5,821 nt of DNA from Victivallales bacterium. Its GTDB lineage: Bacteria; Verrucomicrobiota; Lentisphaeria; Victivallales; JAUVCU01. This document shows positions 4,908-5,821 of the stretch, in pieces; the first letter of the stretch is position 1; each line of letters begins with the position of its first letter. Location of the stretch: positions 1-5,821 of the forward strand of contig JAOZMT010000157.1 in the NCBI GenBank assembly GCA_029934175.1. Direction: 5' to 3'. The position numbers and the translations under genes are program-made. The notes beneath the pieces were generated by a model. That model was not told the DNA's origin. It ran no database searches and saw only the letters and a program-made list of their open reading frames with translations.

Positions 4908-5821
4908 ATGATTGATTCAATTGATAAATTAAATGCATTTGCGAAAGATGCAAAAGATGCTAGTGCTGCAGGAGCTAAAACTAAAATTGTAGTTTCTTTA
5001 GGAACATGTGGTATTGCAGCTGGTGGAAAACCTGTTTTTGAAGCTTTAAAAACTGAAGTTGAAAAACAAGGTAAATCTGGAGCTATTGAAATTGCTGATA
5101 CTGGTTGTATGGGATTATGCCATAGTGAACCTACTATTGAAGTAATTGATAAAGCTACTGGAGAAAGTAAAATTTACGGAAATTTAAAAGAAAAACACGC
5201 AGCTGCTATTATTGAAGGTGAACTTGGAACAGTTGCTGGTTTAACGCCAATCGAAAGAACTTGGTATTATCCTGAAGAAGAAAAAAATACAAATAATGCT
5301 CTTCAAGCTAAAATTGTTTTGAAAAACAGTGGTAGAATTGACCCTGAAAAAATTGAAGATTATATTGTTAATGATGGATATCAAGGTTTAGGAAAAGCAT
5401 TATTTTCAACTCCAGACGATGTTCGTTCTACAGTTGAAATATCTGGTCTTCGTGGTCGTGGAGGAGGAGGATTTCCTACTGGTTTAAAGTGGAAATTTGC
5501 TGCTGCTCAACCTAAAGGCGAAAAATTCGTTGTCTGTAATGCAGATGAAGGTGATCCAGGTGCTTTTATGGATCGTGCTGTTTTAGAAGGTGACCCTCAT
5601 GCAGTTTTAGAAGCAATGACTATTACTGGTTTTGCGATTGGTGCAAGTCAAGGTGTTATCTATATTCGTGCAGAATATCCATTAGCTATTCACAGATTAG
5701 AAGTCGCAATTGCTCAATCTAAAGAACAAGGTTTTTTAGGAAAAAATATATTGGGTTCTGGATTTGATTTTGATATTGATATTAAATACGGTGCAGGAGC
5801 ATTTGTATGTGGAGAAGAAAC
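4908..5821 (+). CDS. nuoF: NuoF/HydB-like NADH-binding flavoprotein subunit, 3' end cut by the window
   Basis: The first 304 residues of a larger protein (HydB-type members are about 600) are present. An N-terminal thioredoxin-like domain (about 25-105) has GTCGIAAGG (32-40) with Cys34, and TGCMGLC (65-71) with Cys67 and Cys71. This extension is found in HydB/HndC-type hydrogenase flavoproteins and formate dehydrogenase beta subunits, and not in NuoF of standard complex I. The 51-kDa FMN/NADH domain follows: LRGRGGGGFPTGLKW (181-195), CNADEGDPGAFMDR (210-223), YIRAEYPLA (252-260) and GAGAFVCGEE (295-304). The protein would bind FMN and NADH and pass electrons to iron-sulfur clusters. The SLBB domain, the C-terminal 4Fe-4S region and any ferredoxin-like tail lie outside the window. 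The second position of the usual C-x4-C pair is Gly39, so the N-terminal cluster has only three obvious cysteine ligands. A hydrogenase catalytic subunit is expected next but not seen. Confidence 0.93.
   Translation, partial: MIDSIDKLNAFAKDAKDASAAGAKTKIVVSLGTCGIAAGGKPVFEALKTEVEKQGKSGAIEIADTGCMGLCHSEPTIEVIDKATGESKIYGNLKEKHAAAIIEGELGTVAGLTPIERTWYYPEEEKNTNNALQAKIVLKNSGRIDPEKIEDYIVNDGYQGLGKALFSTPDDVRSTVEISGLRGRGGGGFPTGLKWKFAAAQPKGEKFVVCNADEGDPGAFMDRAVLEGDPHAVLEAMTITGFAIGASQGVIYIRAEYPLAIHRLEVAIAQSKEQGFLGKNILGSGFDFDIDIKYGAGAFVCGEE

Overview
This is AT-rich bacterial DNA. It has tight gene spacing, clear Shine-Dalgarno sites and strong use of A/T-ending codons. It carries one conserved cell-wall gene (murD), a tandem array of four related small genes of unknown role, and the start of an operon for an NADH-oxidising flavoprotein module. 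That module has the form found in electron-bifurcating [FeFe] hydrogenases and related enzymes. Together these suggest an anaerobic, fermenting, peptidoglycan-making bacterium of low GC. The taxon cannot be fixed from this window. Low-GC gut lineages such as Gastranaerophilales (Melainabacteria), Firmicutes or Brachyspira would all fit.

Layout: murD is on the minus strand (63-1334). A Shine-Dalgarno-like site at the window edge hints at another minus-strand gene just outside. A 259-nt divergent intergenic region (1335-1593) holds a candidate promoter and several short inverted repeats. On the plus strand, positions 1594-4309 hold four head-to-tail paralogs of 216-235 residues each, here called P1 to P4. 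They are separated by 1 nt, -4 nt and -8 nt, so they look like one translationally coupled unit. All four keep the E...D...ExK arrangement of PD-(D/E)XK nucleases and a shared Q-rich helix after it. After a 53-nt AT-only-like gap come a NuoE-like [2Fe-2S] subunit (4363-4899) and the N-terminal 304 residues of a NuoF-like flavoprotein (4908 to the window end), 8 nt apart.

The flavoprotein pair would oxidise NADH and pass electrons through FMN and iron-sulfur clusters, probably to a catalytic subunit encoded beyond the window. The paralog array has no recognisable partner here (no methyltransferase, helicase or toxin/antitoxin). Its job is unknown, and a DNA-processing or defence role is only an inference from the nuclease motif.

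The most notable points are three. The four tandem copies all have intact catalytic motifs. The first copy has no ATG, GTG or TTG start near its N terminus, but has an ATT codon 7 nt after a perfect GGAGG. The copies are mosaic: the C-terminal tails pair as P1/P4 and P2/P3, while the P2 N-terminal DNA is locally identical to P1.
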